Assembly: GCA_030642885.1 (NCBI GenBank)
Contig: DAOWMX010000010.1
Span: 1-20,317 of the forward strand
DNA from: Anaerolineales bacterium
GTDB lineage: Bacteria; Chloroflexota; Anaerolineae; Anaerolineales; E44-bin32
Direction: 5' to 3'
Length of the DNA: 20,317 nucleotides
Part shown: positions 8,298 to 17,146 of the stretch, piece after piece
Layout: each line of letters opens with the position of its first letter
Position numbering within the stretch: the first letter of the stretch is position 1
Position numbers and translations under genes: made by a program
Notes under the pieces: model-generated
The model's database searches: none
What the model was told of the DNA's origin: nothing
The model's input: the letters and a program-made list of their open reading frames with translations, nothing else

Positions 8298-9306
8298 CCA
8301 GTAGAATTGGTATGGTTGGGATGGCGTAGCGGCCGTGCTGGTAGGTGACGGGAAGTCGGAATGCGTAAGCGCCTATATAGGCACCTGCCCAGATGATCGG
8401 TGCTAACCGCTCCCAAGAATGGGATTTTATCGCCTGATAAATGTAGAACAGAATACCCGGCAGCAGGATGATTAAAGCCCCGGCGGCGATCGCAATAAAT
8501 TGTTCGAAGTAACGATAAAGGAAAGGTGACTGCTGAAGGACGCTGTACTCCACTTGCTTGGCGTAGAAAGTGTTTGGCCAAACCGAGCCAGCCACAGACC
8601 AGTTCATGGTTAAATAGATTAGAAATGGTCCAGCTATGCCAACGATGACCCACAGAAATGCGGCTCCAATTTGCCGGAAATTCCCTTGATGCCTGATGAA
8701 AATAATCCAGGCTGCTGGGAGAAGTAGAGTCAACGCGTCCGGACGGACCCAGATGCCAACGCCAATCAACACCCCCAAGCTAAAGAAGCCAAACACCCCT
8801 TTCGCCAATATCCAAAAAAATAGAACGGAGAGAAATGCAAGAAGAATGGTCTCCATTCCTGACAGCGCTGCCCAAACAAGATGCCACTCTAAAAGAAGCA
8901 GTGCTGCCAATCCAATTCCCCACACGCCGATGGTGCGATCCCTGGTCCTAACCCAGTCGACAGCCAGCCAAGCGGTCGCAATCAATGTAGTTACGCCAAG
9001 CCCATAAGTCCACCATATGTATGGGATCTGGAAAAAATATCCGAGGGCAATTAGGGCGCTCCACAATGGAGCCGTCGAACCGGCGCTTGCATGACCCGGA
9101 ATGAACGACCACTCCCCCATTTCCCCGAGGTTACGAGCGTATGTTTGATGAATCCAGGCGTCGTCTAGAGGGAAGCCAAGAGAATATTTTTGTGCACATA
9201 TGATAAGGAATGCCCCAGCGGAGAGAGCCCCGATTGCAACAACATCAAATAAAATATACTTTCGATTAGTTGAACCCTTCACTCCCTCACCTATCATTCC
9301 GCTCAT
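8254..9306 (-). CDS. N-terminal part of a GT-C-type membrane glycosyltransferase-like protein (frameshifted)
   Basis: These 350 residues form a polytopic membrane protein. After a first membrane segment comes GFPLDDAWIHQTYARNL (44-60). Its acidic pair Asp48-Asp49 lies in the first outer loop, where GT-C enzymes keep catalytic Asp/Glu. LSGMETI and VRPDAL follow, and TYQHGRYAIPTIPILLVV lies near the end. The same landmarks occur in the gene at 17147-18652 (DDAFITFRYAQNL, GGMETS, TRPDAL), so the two are paralogues. The frame then ends early, in a run of unrelated residues to a TGA at 8254, while the next frame carries the missing C-terminus. The start ATG overlaps the stop of the upstream gene as ATGA, indicating translational coupling. 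Donor and acceptor are unknown. Confidence 0.75.
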   Translation of the reverse strand: MSGMIGEGVKGSTNRKYILFDVVAIGALSAGAFLIICAQKYSLGFPLDDAWIHQTYARNLGEMGEWSFIPGHASAGSTAPLWSALIALGYFFQIPYIWWTYGLGVTTLIATAWLAVDWVRTRDRTIGVWGIGLAALLLLEWHLVWAALSGMETILLAFLSVLFFWILAKGVFGFFSLGVLIGVGIWVRPDALTLLLPAAWIIFIRHQGNFRQIGAAFLWVIVGIAGPFLIYLTMNWSVAGSVWPNTFYAKQVEYSVLQQSPFLYRYFEQFIAIAAGALIILLPGILFYIYQAIKSHSWERLAPIIWAGAYIGAYAFRLPVTYQHGRYAIPTIPILLVVGSRGDPDLFLTE

Positions 9307-10859
9307 TGGACTTCGAAAATCAGCACCGGCTCATTGTTATGATCTAACAGCGTCGCCCGCTCCTCCAGCCAGGGCACCTTTATCTGGCCATGGTAAAGAT
9401 CCGCGAGCCCTTCTGGGTGATTTACATCAAGTATGACCCACTCAACTTCGAAACGATCAACTACCTGGTGTAATTCAGCTTCCCCACCATTCGGTATTAC
9501 CACCGAACCTCGCTGAGATGAAAGATAAAACCCCGGGGGGTTGTTGATGGCCACGATGCTGTCGTCGGAATTAAAGTTACTCAATGCTGCTGATGCTGCA
9601 TCATAGGTTCGCTTGGGTCCCATCCAGAGAAGTGTATTCGTTTGAATTCCTATCACCTTCGTTACAAAGAGACCTGCAGTGAGCATGACAGCCATTCCAA
9701 ACACCGTGACCGCAAACACCCGCTGCGCGTGTGCTTCATCCCAGTGACGGAGATGGCTCAGCCACTGAATAGCTCGATGAAGCCCGACAGGAACGAGTAC
9801 CCAAAGCAGCGGCATCAACGCCGCGCTGGAATGGAAGAGTCCTCCAAGAGACCCGGCAAAAGGGAAAACGAAACTCATCGTGAGGAACAAAACCACGAGA
9901 TAAATCGCAGCCAGGCGGGTTTCAAACGCCTGCCACAATTCACGGAAGCCGATGATCATAAATGGAGCCAGTACGACCAAGCCATTTTCGCCAATGAGCC
10001 GTTGCAGGTTTATCCAAAGTGCAGCGAACCTCACCTGCAGAATTGCAAATAACCCTTGTGAGAGGAAGTGCTGGATGGTCAAAATGCTGCTAGGGTAGCT
10101 GAACAGTTCCGGATACGATCTCAACCACAGTGTTTTAACACCCGTCGAGGGGAGCAGCGATCCCACGATCAGGTAATTTCGAAGAAACCATGGAGCCATG
10201 ACAAACAAGTAACCGGAGATCATCAATACTAAGCGCTGAAGTTTCTTCTCGCCTGAATAAGAAACGGCTACAAGCGCAGGCAGGAAAAAGAGTAGTCCAT
10301 CCGCGCGGGCTAAATGCGCCAGACCGATCATCATTCCTGACACAAGCCAAGCGAAATTCCTTCCATTGCGAAGACCTTTTCCAGTAAAGTAGAAAAAACC
10401 CGCCCCAATAAGCGCATAGACAATAAAAACATCTGTTGTCAGCAGGTACGGAAAGTAGAACCCAGGGACGAGAGCAAGCAAGCCCGAAAACCATGCCCAG
10501 TTTCGATTGCCATGAACCTGGAGTGCAAGTGCAGCGGTGACCAAAGGGAGCGACGCACTCATGAGAATGAATGGAATCTGCGCCACTCGAAATGCCTGCC
10601 CTAAGAAAGCCATCGGTAAAGCTGCGATTAGCGAGGTGAGTGGCAGCCAATATAGGTGTGACGGATGCGGTAATCCAGTCGGATCATCCAGATAATTCCA
10701 GAGAAATGGTTCGATGAACCCTTGGCCTCGCGACAGTTCTTGACCCGTAGCAAAATAGTAATCTGCATCCATGTAGCCGGGGCTTTGAATCCAAATGGCT
10801 CCAAGCCCTGCTACAAGAAGTCCGAGAACAAATAGCGATATCCAACGCCAGGTCCGCAT
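9303..10859 (-). CDS. GT-C-type integral membrane glycosyltransferase-like protein
   Basis: This 518-residue polytopic membrane protein has roughly ten hydrophobic segments. The first outer loop carries SPGYMDADYYFATGQELSRG (26-45), with Asp31 and Asp33 as the likely acidic catalytic pair. A second loop contains PHPSHLYWLPLTSLIAA, like the HP.YY loop of family 39 proteins. ARADGLLF corresponds to the RPDAL segment of its neighbours. After the last membrane segment there is a soluble domain of about 100 residues with DSIVAINNPPGFYLSSQRGS and VEWVILDVNHPEGLADLY. The start ATG has a weak GAGG about 11 bases upstream. It overlaps the next gene by 4 bases. The GT-C assignment rests on topology and motifs. 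The substrate is unknown. Confidence 0.7.
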   Translation of the reverse strand: MRTWRWISLFVLGLLVAGLGAIWIQSPGYMDADYYFATGQELSRGQGFIEPFLWNYLDDPTGLPHPSHLYWLPLTSLIAALPMAFLGQAFRVAQIPFILMSASLPLVTAALALQVHGNRNWAWFSGLLALVPGFYFPYLLTTDVFIVYALIGAGFFYFTGKGLRNGRNFAWLVSGMMIGLAHLARADGLLFFLPALVAVSYSGEKKLQRLVLMISGYLFVMAPWFLRNYLIVGSLLPSTGVKTLWLRSYPELFSYPSSILTIQHFLSQGLFAILQVRFAALWINLQRLIGENGLVVLAPFMIIGFRELWQAFETRLAAIYLVVLFLTMSFVFPFAGSLGGLFHSSAALMPLLWVLVPVGLHRAIQWLSHLRHWDEAHAQRVFAVTVFGMAVMLTAGLFVTKVIGIQTNTLLWMGPKRTYDAASAALSNFNSDDSIVAINNPPGFYLSSQRGSVVIPNGGEAELHQVVDRFEVEWVILDVNHPEGLADLYHGQIKVPWLEERATLLDHNNEPVLIFEVQ

Positions 10860-10916
10860 CTTGAGAACTACCTCGTCAATCTCTATTAGCCCTAAAAGGT
10901 ATCCCTATCCAAAAGG

Positions 10917-12452
10917 TCAATCTATGCTTACATTTTCTCGGCTTTCAAACCTGTAAAGGGATAAATCATCCCAGGCGGTTTGTTCAATCAGTCTATAGTG
11001 TTCTTCCAGCCATGAAAGGTGGGGATGCTTAATCGCTCCAAGCGCATCATAATCGCCGAGTTCGCGCTCGAACATCACGAAAAATACCTGCCGAGCGTCC
11101 CCTACCGCGTGGATCGCCTCCGGTTGGGCAATAAGACCCAGTACTTCTTGTGTCGGCAGCGCGAGGGTATCGCTCCCTGCTCCAGGTGGATCGGCAATAT
11201 AAGTATGCGGAAGTAACTCATCATAATAATAAGATGGGAGCATTGTGATTTTATTCGAGTGCAAGACAACCCCGCCCTCTTCTAACTCGGAGGTGATGAA
11301 ATCATTCACGTTTTCAAATGGAGCGTAAGGAAATCCCCGATAGGTTACACGAGAGAATAGTCCGATCGAAAAAGCTATAGCTAAACAACCGATCATGAGG
11401 AACGACTCCACACGTCGCCCCTCACGGGGAGCAATCACCCACGCGATCCAGAGTAGAAAGATGACGCCGGAGGGCACCAAGCCCCGCACAACAAACAGGG
11501 GCCGAATCTGCGAGACAAGAAATAGGAGAAGTACAGGGGCAGCGCTTAAATAAATCAACCAAATTGCCCGCTCTGCACCAGGATCCCCATCTCGAACCGC
11601 CCGGAATGTTATAACTCCCGCAAGGACAATCACAAGCAATGCACAAAAAAGGGTGACCGGAAGCCAGCTTGCATGGATGGGGAGACCTGAAATAAATGAC
11701 AGAACTGTTTGAACCAGATCCACCAAGGTAGGTTTCGTAATCCAGTAAGCACGCTCGACTTTCGCAACTTGAGCAGGAAGCTGAAGTCCCCAGGGCAAAT
11801 ATAAAACAATCGCGATAAGCGCCGAGAGTAATGCGGGGCGAAATAATCTCACCTTGCGGAAATACAGCGGGGATAACCAGAGAGGGATGAGATAGAAGAC
11901 TGCCAGGACATGCGTATACATCGCTAGAGCCGCAAAGATACCAAATGCGACCCATGGAAGAAGATGCCGGCCTCCCTGGATGCCCCTCCAAACACTCAAG
12001 GTGGCGAAAACGAGCCACAAACTGAGAAGGCCGTACATGCGCGCTTCCTGCCCGTAATGCACTTGGAAAGGCGCGAAGGAAAATAATATCCCAGCCAATA
12101 CAGCCTGCTTCAAACCGAACATCTCTTGCATCAGATACCATAGCAGGGTGAGCAATGCGAGGTGAATTAGGACGGATAAGAAGCGAACGACGACGACTTT
12201 TTGACCAACAAGCAGCATCCAAGCCCAGAGAAGTGTGTAATAGAGCAGCGGGTGCACATCCGCGGCTGTCCCGTCTACGATCCCCAGAGTCCCCTGCAGC
12301 ATTGCTTTCGGGCCTGTGCGCGAAAATAGAATAGAGAATGCCTCGTCATACCACAGTGAGCGTGAAGCTAAGGATGGAATTCGGATGGCGAGGACAAGCG
12401 CGAGAAGCGCGAGTAAGATGATTTTCGTATTTTTCTGTAAAAATACTGTCAA
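10917..12452 (-). CDS. Family 39-like (PMT/ArnT-type) membrane glycosyltransferase
   Basis: This 511-residue protein is the clearest glycosyltransferase of the cluster. The first outer loop has SLWYDEAFS (32-40), with Asp36-Glu37 as the acidic pair typical of the PMT_2 (GT39-like) family. DVHPLLYYTLLW (65-76) and QEARMYGLLSL (136-146) are two further hallmarks of this family. About ten membrane segments follow, then an extracytoplasmic C-terminal domain from about 380, with VVLHSNKITMLPSYYYDELL and DARQVFFVMFERELGDYDAL. The start is a TTG with GAGG four bases upstream, so the exact start is less sure. The enzyme should use a polyprenyl-phosphate sugar on the outer membrane face. The acceptor is not evident. 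Confidence 0.8.
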   Translation of the reverse strand: MTVFLQKNTKIILLALLALVLAIRIPSLASRSLWYDEAFSILFSRTGPKAMLQGTLGIVDGTAADVHPLLYYTLLWAWMLLVGQKVVVVRFLSVLIHLALLTLLWYLMQEMFGLKQAVLAGILFSFAPFQVHYGQEARMYGLLSLWLVFATLSVWRGIQGGRHLLPWVAFGIFAALAMYTHVLAVFYLIPLWLSPLYFRKVRLFRPALLSALIAIVLYLPWGLQLPAQVAKVERAYWITKPTLVDLVQTVLSFISGLPIHASWLPVTLFCALLVIVLAGVITFRAVRDGDPGAERAIWLIYLSAAPVLLLFLVSQIRPLFVVRGLVPSGVIFLLWIAWVIAPREGRRVESFLMIGCLAIAFSIGLFSRVTYRGFPYAPFENVNDFITSELEEGGVVLHSNKITMLPSYYYDELLPHTYIADPPGAGSDTLALPTQEVLGLIAQPEAIHAVGDARQVFFVMFERELGDYDALGAIKHPHLSWLEEHYRLIEQTAWDDLSLYRFESRENVSID

Positions 12453-12497
12453 AGATCCTCGCTTTTTTCTCTGAGCATAAGCACTCGTTCCATTAGT

Positions 12498-13727
12498 TCA
12501 ATCCTCCCACATTGGAAGACGAGTAGAACCTATGACCCACCAACGCGACCAGAGCAGCCCAAGCAAGGTTAGGATCGGTAGAGGCAAATACATCACAGCG
12601 TGTTCAACGTTCCCCTGCACGGTTACCAAGAACAACATCCACAACCCGACTAACAACCCCAGGAGAGTCAGCAAGGAAGCGATCAATCCGCCTTTGCCCC
12701 AACGATCTTCCCAGGTCTTGAAGATAATCAACAAAGCAGGAAGCATGACGACAAAATTCGTCGTCGCAGTTCGAAAAGCAATAAGGTTCGTTATCACAAT
12801 CGTCAGCGCGGCCGCCCATTGGAACCATGGATCATCCTTGCCAGCGGCCATAATCCATTCCCATAATAAATAAAGAGACAGCAGCCCGGTGAGGATCAGA
12901 TTAGCGGTCCCGCCTCCTCCAGGTAGGAAGCTCGTTAGAATCGAGAGCGGTGACCCCAGATCAGTGTAACTGGGACACGAAAGCAATTGGCCCAACCATG
13001 CCAACGGCCAACCCGGTAAAGCAATGAGAGAGCCAGCGATAAGAACCGTTATCATCCCAAGGAACCACCCCACGATCTTTAATCTTCTAGCGCGGAAAGA
13101 CCAAATGAGGACGAAGGGGATAATTAAAAAAGACATCTGCGGCTTAGCAATCGTCAATGCCAGGACAATGCCGGCAGCCTCATCCTTCTCCCTTTGAATA
13201 GCGAGAAGAGCGATGGCGATCAAGACTGCTTCTATCACCGCAAATTGACCTATGATCACTGCCCGCGCGCCATGGTACCAGAGGACAGAAAACAGGATGA
13301 CGGCAGCCTGCGTAAACCGATCCGGCGACCAGCGCGCCAAACGAAGGCCTATGAGACCTAAGACAACCAGGCATATCTCAAGGATTGTCATCCAAATTGC
13401 CCGTGCTATCGGGAAAGGCAATAATCCGAAGGGTCCAAAAAACAACATAGCCGGAAGCGGGTAGACAAAATGGGCGATATCTTCACCCTTTGAAGGGTCG
13501 GCGGGGCGGCCATAAATCATCGTCTGCGCAGCGAGACTAACCTCTTCATCGTATGGGTTTACCCCTTCAACCAGCCAGTAATGCGCGCCTGTCCATCGGG
13601 CGAGGAAATCATTACCCCCGGGAGATTGGCGCACAAAGCTGTAATTGGCAACAAACAAGCCAATAAGAAAAACGAATAGACCTATCAGGAGGACGATTCT
13701 TAGCCAGTTTGGCAGATAATATTTCAA
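12498..13727 (-). CDS. GT87/DUF2029-like membrane glycosyltransferase
   Basis: The reading frame is open to a TTG at 13772. I prefer the TTG at 13727, giving 409 residues, because GGGGGTGG precedes it and the protein then starts with a short basic tail (KYYLPNWLRI) before the first membrane segment. The first outer loop has GGNDFLARWTGAHYWLVEGV followed by NPYD, which with FVYPLPAMLFFGPFGLLPF and KPQMSFLIIPFVLIW marks the GT87/DUF2029 family, whose actinobacterial members include polyprenyl-phosphate mannosyltransferases. Unlike its neighbours it lacks a sizeable soluble C-terminal domain. About ten membrane segments are visible. It is spaced 45 bases from the downstream gene, on the same strand. 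Confidence 0.75.
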   Translation of the reverse strand: MKYYLPNWLRIVLLIGLFVFLIGLFVANYSFVRQSPGGNDFLARWTGAHYWLVEGVNPYDEEVSLAAQTMIYGRPADPSKGEDIAHFVYPLPAMLFFGPFGLLPFPIARAIWMTILEICLVVLGLIGLRLARWSPDRFTQAAVILFSVLWYHGARAVIIGQFAVIEAVLIAIALLAIQREKDEAAGIVLALTIAKPQMSFLIIPFVLIWSFRARRLKIVGWFLGMITVLIAGSLIALPGWPLAWLGQLLSCPSYTDLGSPLSILTSFLPGGGGTANLILTGLLSLYLLWEWIMAAGKDDPWFQWAAALTIVITNLIAFRTATTNFVVMLPALLIIFKTWEDRWGKGGLIASLLTLLGLLVGLWMLFLVTVQGNVEHAVMYLPLPILTLLGLLWSRWWVIGSTRLPMWED

Positions 13728-13839
13728 ACACCACCCCCGGAAACAACTCGACACACAATACTCATCGAGCAACGAAAGATTATTGATTCTCCTTCGATAG
13801 TTATAAGGCCTCTATTGTGAGATCCCATGAGCATCATTC

Positions 13840-15306
13840 CTATTGAGGAGAGCTGAGAACGACCGCAAGCTCATCCTCGTAGTCGATTTCCCAACCTTGT
13901 GATTCAAGGCGGATCCTCAGAGGAGCCCAGGGCTCAAGCAACACTATCTCGATATCCCACGTCTCAAAGACTTGTTCCCAACCTGGTAAGCCTCGCCAAC
14001 TAATGAGATATTCATCCAGAATCTCGTCGTCGAAGAGATCCGTTCGACCGTCAACAAAGCTAAGATAATCGGGATGAAGCTCCCAAATAACATAACCTCC
14101 CCAATTATATGTATTAAAAAGGTTCGTTTTGGGTTGGACAGAGCGTAGATACTCAACTGCACGAACCGGGAATTCCTCCTCGATTGCATCCTGGTTCACC
14201 TGAGAAGATAACGACGACGAGATCTTCAAGCCCGAACCAACAATTAATAATAAAAAAACAGTAAGGTTCAACCACTTAGCAGCATTTTGCGGAAGCTGCA
14301 CCGCAGAACCTGAGCCGAGGTGCATTTCATCCAGAAGAATATCAAGATGACGGGTGATAACCGGCGCGGCAACAAGTGCAAATAACGCGATATTCCGGCT
14401 AGCGAGAAGAGCAAGCGCTAGAAATACAAGAACAAGGATGATTTCCGTGGGACCCTCCCTACGGCGAGACGCGGATAAAGTACCGATTAGGAGCAACAGC
14501 ATCAGAAGAAAGGGGAAAACCTGAGCCTGATGGAAATTTGGAGATTGCCATTCCTGAATGTAATCCTGAAGAACCTGAATAGAAACCGTCTTGAATGGGT
14601 AAAGCAGCATCTGCGGTCCGTGCGGGTTGACCGAAACAGCTAGAGTGCAGAAAAGACTGACCAAAAGAAGGTTGAATATCTCCCTTTTGTGCTGATCCCA
14701 CGCTGATCGCCAATCCCAGTCGTCTTGAAAGGCTTCGTGAACCACCTGGACGGTTTCACCGCCAAGATAGATCCCAAGGATTAAAAAGCCGATCGCGAAA
14801 CCTCCATGCACATTTACCCAGAGGATCATCGCCAAAGGGAGCGACCATAGTAACCACGCCCTTCGCTTCCGATGAGGATAGAGAACGAATAGGAAATAGC
14901 CTGCAAGAACAAAGCTGATAATCTGTGGTCGTGCGGACCAATAAACTCCGGAAGCAGATGCAGCGAGCACGATAACGAAAGCCTTGAGCAGGTCTCGACC
15001 CTCTAGCGTGCACCACACAAATGTGAAAGCCGTCACTACCATTAACGCAGTGAATAAATTCAGACCAGCGAAGCTGAAGTTCCGAAATGCAGTGTAGAGA
15101 AGAATCTGGGCAAGCCATCCGGGATAAATCCAGGCTGAGCCCTGGCGTGTAAGCGAAAAAAGATCCGTCCGCAGGATCGCCCCATTGGCGAGCATCCACT
15201 CACCCGCTTTAAGATGCCACCACGTATCGTAGCCAACGGAGGCACGGACAGCCATGGTGAAAATAGCCAGGAAAGTGATACCAAACACCAGGCGTTTGAA
15301 CGTCAT
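13840..15306 (-). CDS. Polytopic membrane protein of GT-C type with C-terminal soluble domain
   Basis: This 488-residue protein starts at the ATG at 15306, which has GGAAGG seven bases upstream. An ATG five codons earlier has no ribosome site. The first outer loop reads GYDTWWHLKAGEWMLANG, followed by RTDLFSLT and WIYPGWLAQILLY. This pattern is seen in a widespread uncharacterised family of bacterial membrane proteins with GT-C-like topology; Asp27 would be the acidic loop residue. About ten membrane segments end near 350. The soluble domain has NLFNTYNWGGYVIWELHPDY, then FVDGRTDLFDDEILDEYL and IEIVLLEPWAPLRIRL. The function is likely glycosyl transfer, but this is by topology and context only. 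Confidence 0.65.
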   Translation of the reverse strand: MTFKRLVFGITFLAIFTMAVRASVGYDTWWHLKAGEWMLANGAILRTDLFSLTRQGSAWIYPGWLAQILLYTAFRNFSFAGLNLFTALMVVTAFTFVWCTLEGRDLLKAFVIVLAASASGVYWSARPQIISFVLAGYFLFVLYPHRKRRAWLLWSLPLAMILWVNVHGGFAIGFLILGIYLGGETVQVVHEAFQDDWDWRSAWDQHKREIFNLLLVSLFCTLAVSVNPHGPQMLLYPFKTVSIQVLQDYIQEWQSPNFHQAQVFPFLLMLLLLIGTLSASRRREGPTEIILVLVFLALALLASRNIALFALVAAPVITRHLDILLDEMHLGSGSAVQLPQNAAKWLNLTVFLLLIVGSGLKISSSLSSQVNQDAIEEEFPVRAVEYLRSVQPKTNLFNTYNWGGYVIWELHPDYLSFVDGRTDLFDDEILDEYLISWRGLPGWEQVFETWDIEIVLLEPWAPLRIRLESQGWEIDYEDELAVVLSSPQ

Positions 15307-15435
15307 GTGTGTGCCTTCCATCTACGAATGCTGGATGATGAATGCATGCATTTTTCCTGTGGAGAACCACACGGTCCAATTTCCTTAGACACTACACCCC
15401 AAATATTCCACTTTCACCCTTGCATCTCCTGTGCC

Positions 15436-15464
15436 ATTAGCAGAAAAATATTCATCAGTTTCAA
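15436..15464 (-). promoter_or_regulatory. Possible promoter upstream of the 13840-15306 gene
   Basis: On the minus strand TTGAAA (15459-15464) is followed after 17 bases by GCTAAT (15436-15441). The -35 box matches five of six consensus positions and the -10 box four of six. The leader would be about 120 bases. This would make the 15306-7809 genes a unit separable from the gene before them. It is a weak call. Confidence 0.3.
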
Positions 15465-15477
15465 TTTTAGCCAGGCT

Positions 15478-15503
15478 GCCTTGATAAGGCTGCTTGTTGC
15501 AGC
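15478..15503. repeat. Two overlapping short hairpins at the end of the 15503-17122 gene
   Basis: GCCTT-GAT-AAGGC (15478-15490) and GCTGC-TTGTT-GCAGC (15489-15503) are both exact inverted repeats and share two bases, so only one can fold fully. They sit at the stop codon of the upstream gene. No T run follows on the minus strand, so a classical intrinsic terminator is doubtful; pausing or mRNA end protection is possible. Confidence 0.35.
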
Positions 15504-17122
15504 TAATTCCCCAACCATGCTTCACCCATCTCCTCAGGTCGCACGGGGCGTGAGAGATTATAGAAGATCTGGTAATCGCCGATCATTTCCTCCTCCCACA
15601 GTACTCCAAGTCTACGAAAGCTCGCCCTGATACTCTCATCAAGGGCTGGATGGAATGTCGTGATGTATGCAACGCGGTCGCTTCCTTCCACGAGAACCTG
15701 GTATGGTTCATAGCGATCATCCCGAGCGGTATACCGAAAATCGAGGTGGTACGGTAGCCTGGGGATGTAGATCAACTCCTCGTCTGACTCAAAAGCAAGC
15801 GGATAGGAAACCCAATAGTTAGAATATCCCCTGGTCTCTCCATGTTTGGATAGAAAATCGATAAGCTGCTCATCAAACCTGTGATTAACCCTGGTGACGG
15901 CATCAAATTGCGTGGTTATCCCGGGCGGGTATTCGGCTGCTGCTTCCAGGTTGGACCACAAGTTGAACGCCACAACAAATACCAGGATCAGCGCTCGGAA
16001 TCGTGCGTTGATCTTGATCGCCGGCTGGGCGAAGAAGTCTCCCGCGAAAATTGCCAGCGTGAAATAAATGGGGAGAAAATAGCGGCCTGATGGGTCTGAT
16101 CCAAATGGAGTGAGCACAAACACAACGATCACCGCCCCCATAACACCTGCAATCATCCAATAAATCGCTCGTTGCGAGCTTTTATCCCGCAACCTGTGGA
16201 ATATTTGGACAAGTACCAACAACCAGAATATCAGAGCCAAGGGAATTAGTAAAAGAGCGATAGGTTCGGTCGTCCATGGCGGTCGAAAACCAAGAGTTAC
16301 TGTAATTCCAAAGAGGAAAAAATATTGGATATGTTTTGCTAACGTTGAGAGTAGCGCCGAGCCTGCATCGACCGCAATTGCGGACCCTAAGAGTTCTTGA
16401 AATAAAACGCTGACACCATTTTCATAAGCCCAGATGATGAGTGGTAAAGCGCCGAGAATTCCCGCTATAAAGATCAGCGCTCCTTGAATCCACCATCGAC
16501 TCCGCCGTGATTTAATCAAGCTGCGTATTACGATAACGGACGTCGGTAGGATGTAGGCGATGGTCAATCCAAATGCCCAGAAACCGAGACCGGAAAAGAA
16601 ACCCCACAGCAGGTAGTTCATGAAATTGTCGGGTTTCTCATCAATTTGGATCGCCAGGAGCAGTAGCATTGCTCCAATAAGGAGCGCTTCCCCATATCCG
16701 CCCAGTGAGACGGTTGTGTAGAGGGTTACGTTCACTGTGGGTACGGCTAAGAGCAAACCTGTCACCAGCCCTGCGAGTTGACTCTTAAATATTCTCGCGC
16801 TCAGATTTATTGCCAGAATAATCGTCCCGAGATAGAGCAGAATTTGGATTGTCCGGATGACGAAGATTTCGCTGCCGAAGATCGTGAAGCCCAGCGCGAT
16901 GAGTGTCGCGTCCAGGCTTCCCATGTAAGTTTGTCCATAGAAAAAGACCGGCCAATTCCCTTCCAGGATATGGCGGGCCATCAATCCAACAATCGCTTCA
17001 TCCGCGTTAAAGGGGAAAGCCCCTACGCTTAGAAGAGCCACTTTTAAGATGACGGCGAGGAAGAACAGACCAATGAGTATCCATATCAACAATTGGCGCG
17101 TTTGATCTGACTTTCCCATCAC
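15503..17122 (-). CDS. GT-C-type membrane glycosyltransferase-like protein
   Basis: This protein has 539 residues and about ten membrane segments. The first outer loop reads AFPFNADEAIVGLMARHILE (35-54), with acidic Asp41-Glu42. FYGQTYMGSLDATL follows at 61-74, a loop found in a family of uncharacterised GT-C-like bacterial proteins. The soluble C-terminal part begins near 430 with FDEQLIDFLSKHGETRGYSN and includes DRVAYITTFHPALDESIRAS. The start is GTG at 17122 or ATG at 17119. AGAGG lies six bases before the GTG and nine before the ATG, so either is possible. Only 24 bases separate it from the divergent gene at 17147, and the two probably share one promoter region. The substrate is unknown. 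Confidence 0.68.
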   Translation of the reverse strand: MMGKSDQTRQLLIWILIGLFFLAVILKVALLSVGAFPFNADEAIVGLMARHILEGNWPVFFYGQTYMGSLDATLIALGFTIFGSEIFVIRTIQILLYLGTIILAINLSARIFKSQLAGLVTGLLLAVPTVNVTLYTTVSLGGYGEALLIGAMLLLLAIQIDEKPDNFMNYLLWGFFSGLGFWAFGLTIAYILPTSVIVIRSLIKSRRSRWWIQGALIFIAGILGALPLIIWAYENGVSVLFQELLGSAIAVDAGSALLSTLAKHIQYFFLFGITVTLGFRPPWTTEPIALLLIPLALIFWLLVLVQIFHRLRDKSSQRAIYWMIAGVMGAVIVVFVLTPFGSDPSGRYFLPIYFTLAIFAGDFFAQPAIKINARFRALILVFVVAFNLWSNLEAAAEYPPGITTQFDAVTRVNHRFDEQLIDFLSKHGETRGYSNYWVSYPLAFESDEELIYIPRLPYHLDFRYTARDDRYEPYQVLVEGSDRVAYITTFHPALDESIRASFRRLGVLWEEEMIGDYQIFYNLSRPVRPEEMGEAWLGN

Positions 17123-17132
17123 GGATAGCCTC

Positions 17133-17140
17133 TGTATAAT
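17133..17140. promoter_or_regulatory. Shared -10 region of a divergent gene pair; leaderless start on the plus strand
   Basis: TATAAT (17135-17140) reads on the plus strand and ends six bases before the GTG at 17147, so transcription would begin on or next to the start codon. No ribosome site precedes that GTG, which fits a leaderless message. The same bases read TATACA (17133-17138) on the minus strand, upstream of the gene starting at 17122. The -35 elements are weak on both sides. Confidence 0.45.
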
Positions 17141-17146
17141 GCGCGT

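Noticed and set aside
10135..10650. 171-codon minus-strand frame inside the 9303-10859 gene
   Set aside because: It overlaps a membrane protein with visible motifs and has itself a Cys/Trp-rich, non-protein-like composition.
11422..12222. 266-codon minus-strand frame inside the family 39-like gene
   Set aside because: It is Cys, Ser and Arg-rich with no domain, and overlaps fully a clear glycosyltransferase in another frame.
12604..13464. Several 64-113 codon frames on both strands inside the GT87-like gene
   Set aside because: They are shadows of a GC-balanced membrane protein gene and have no independent start signals or motifs.
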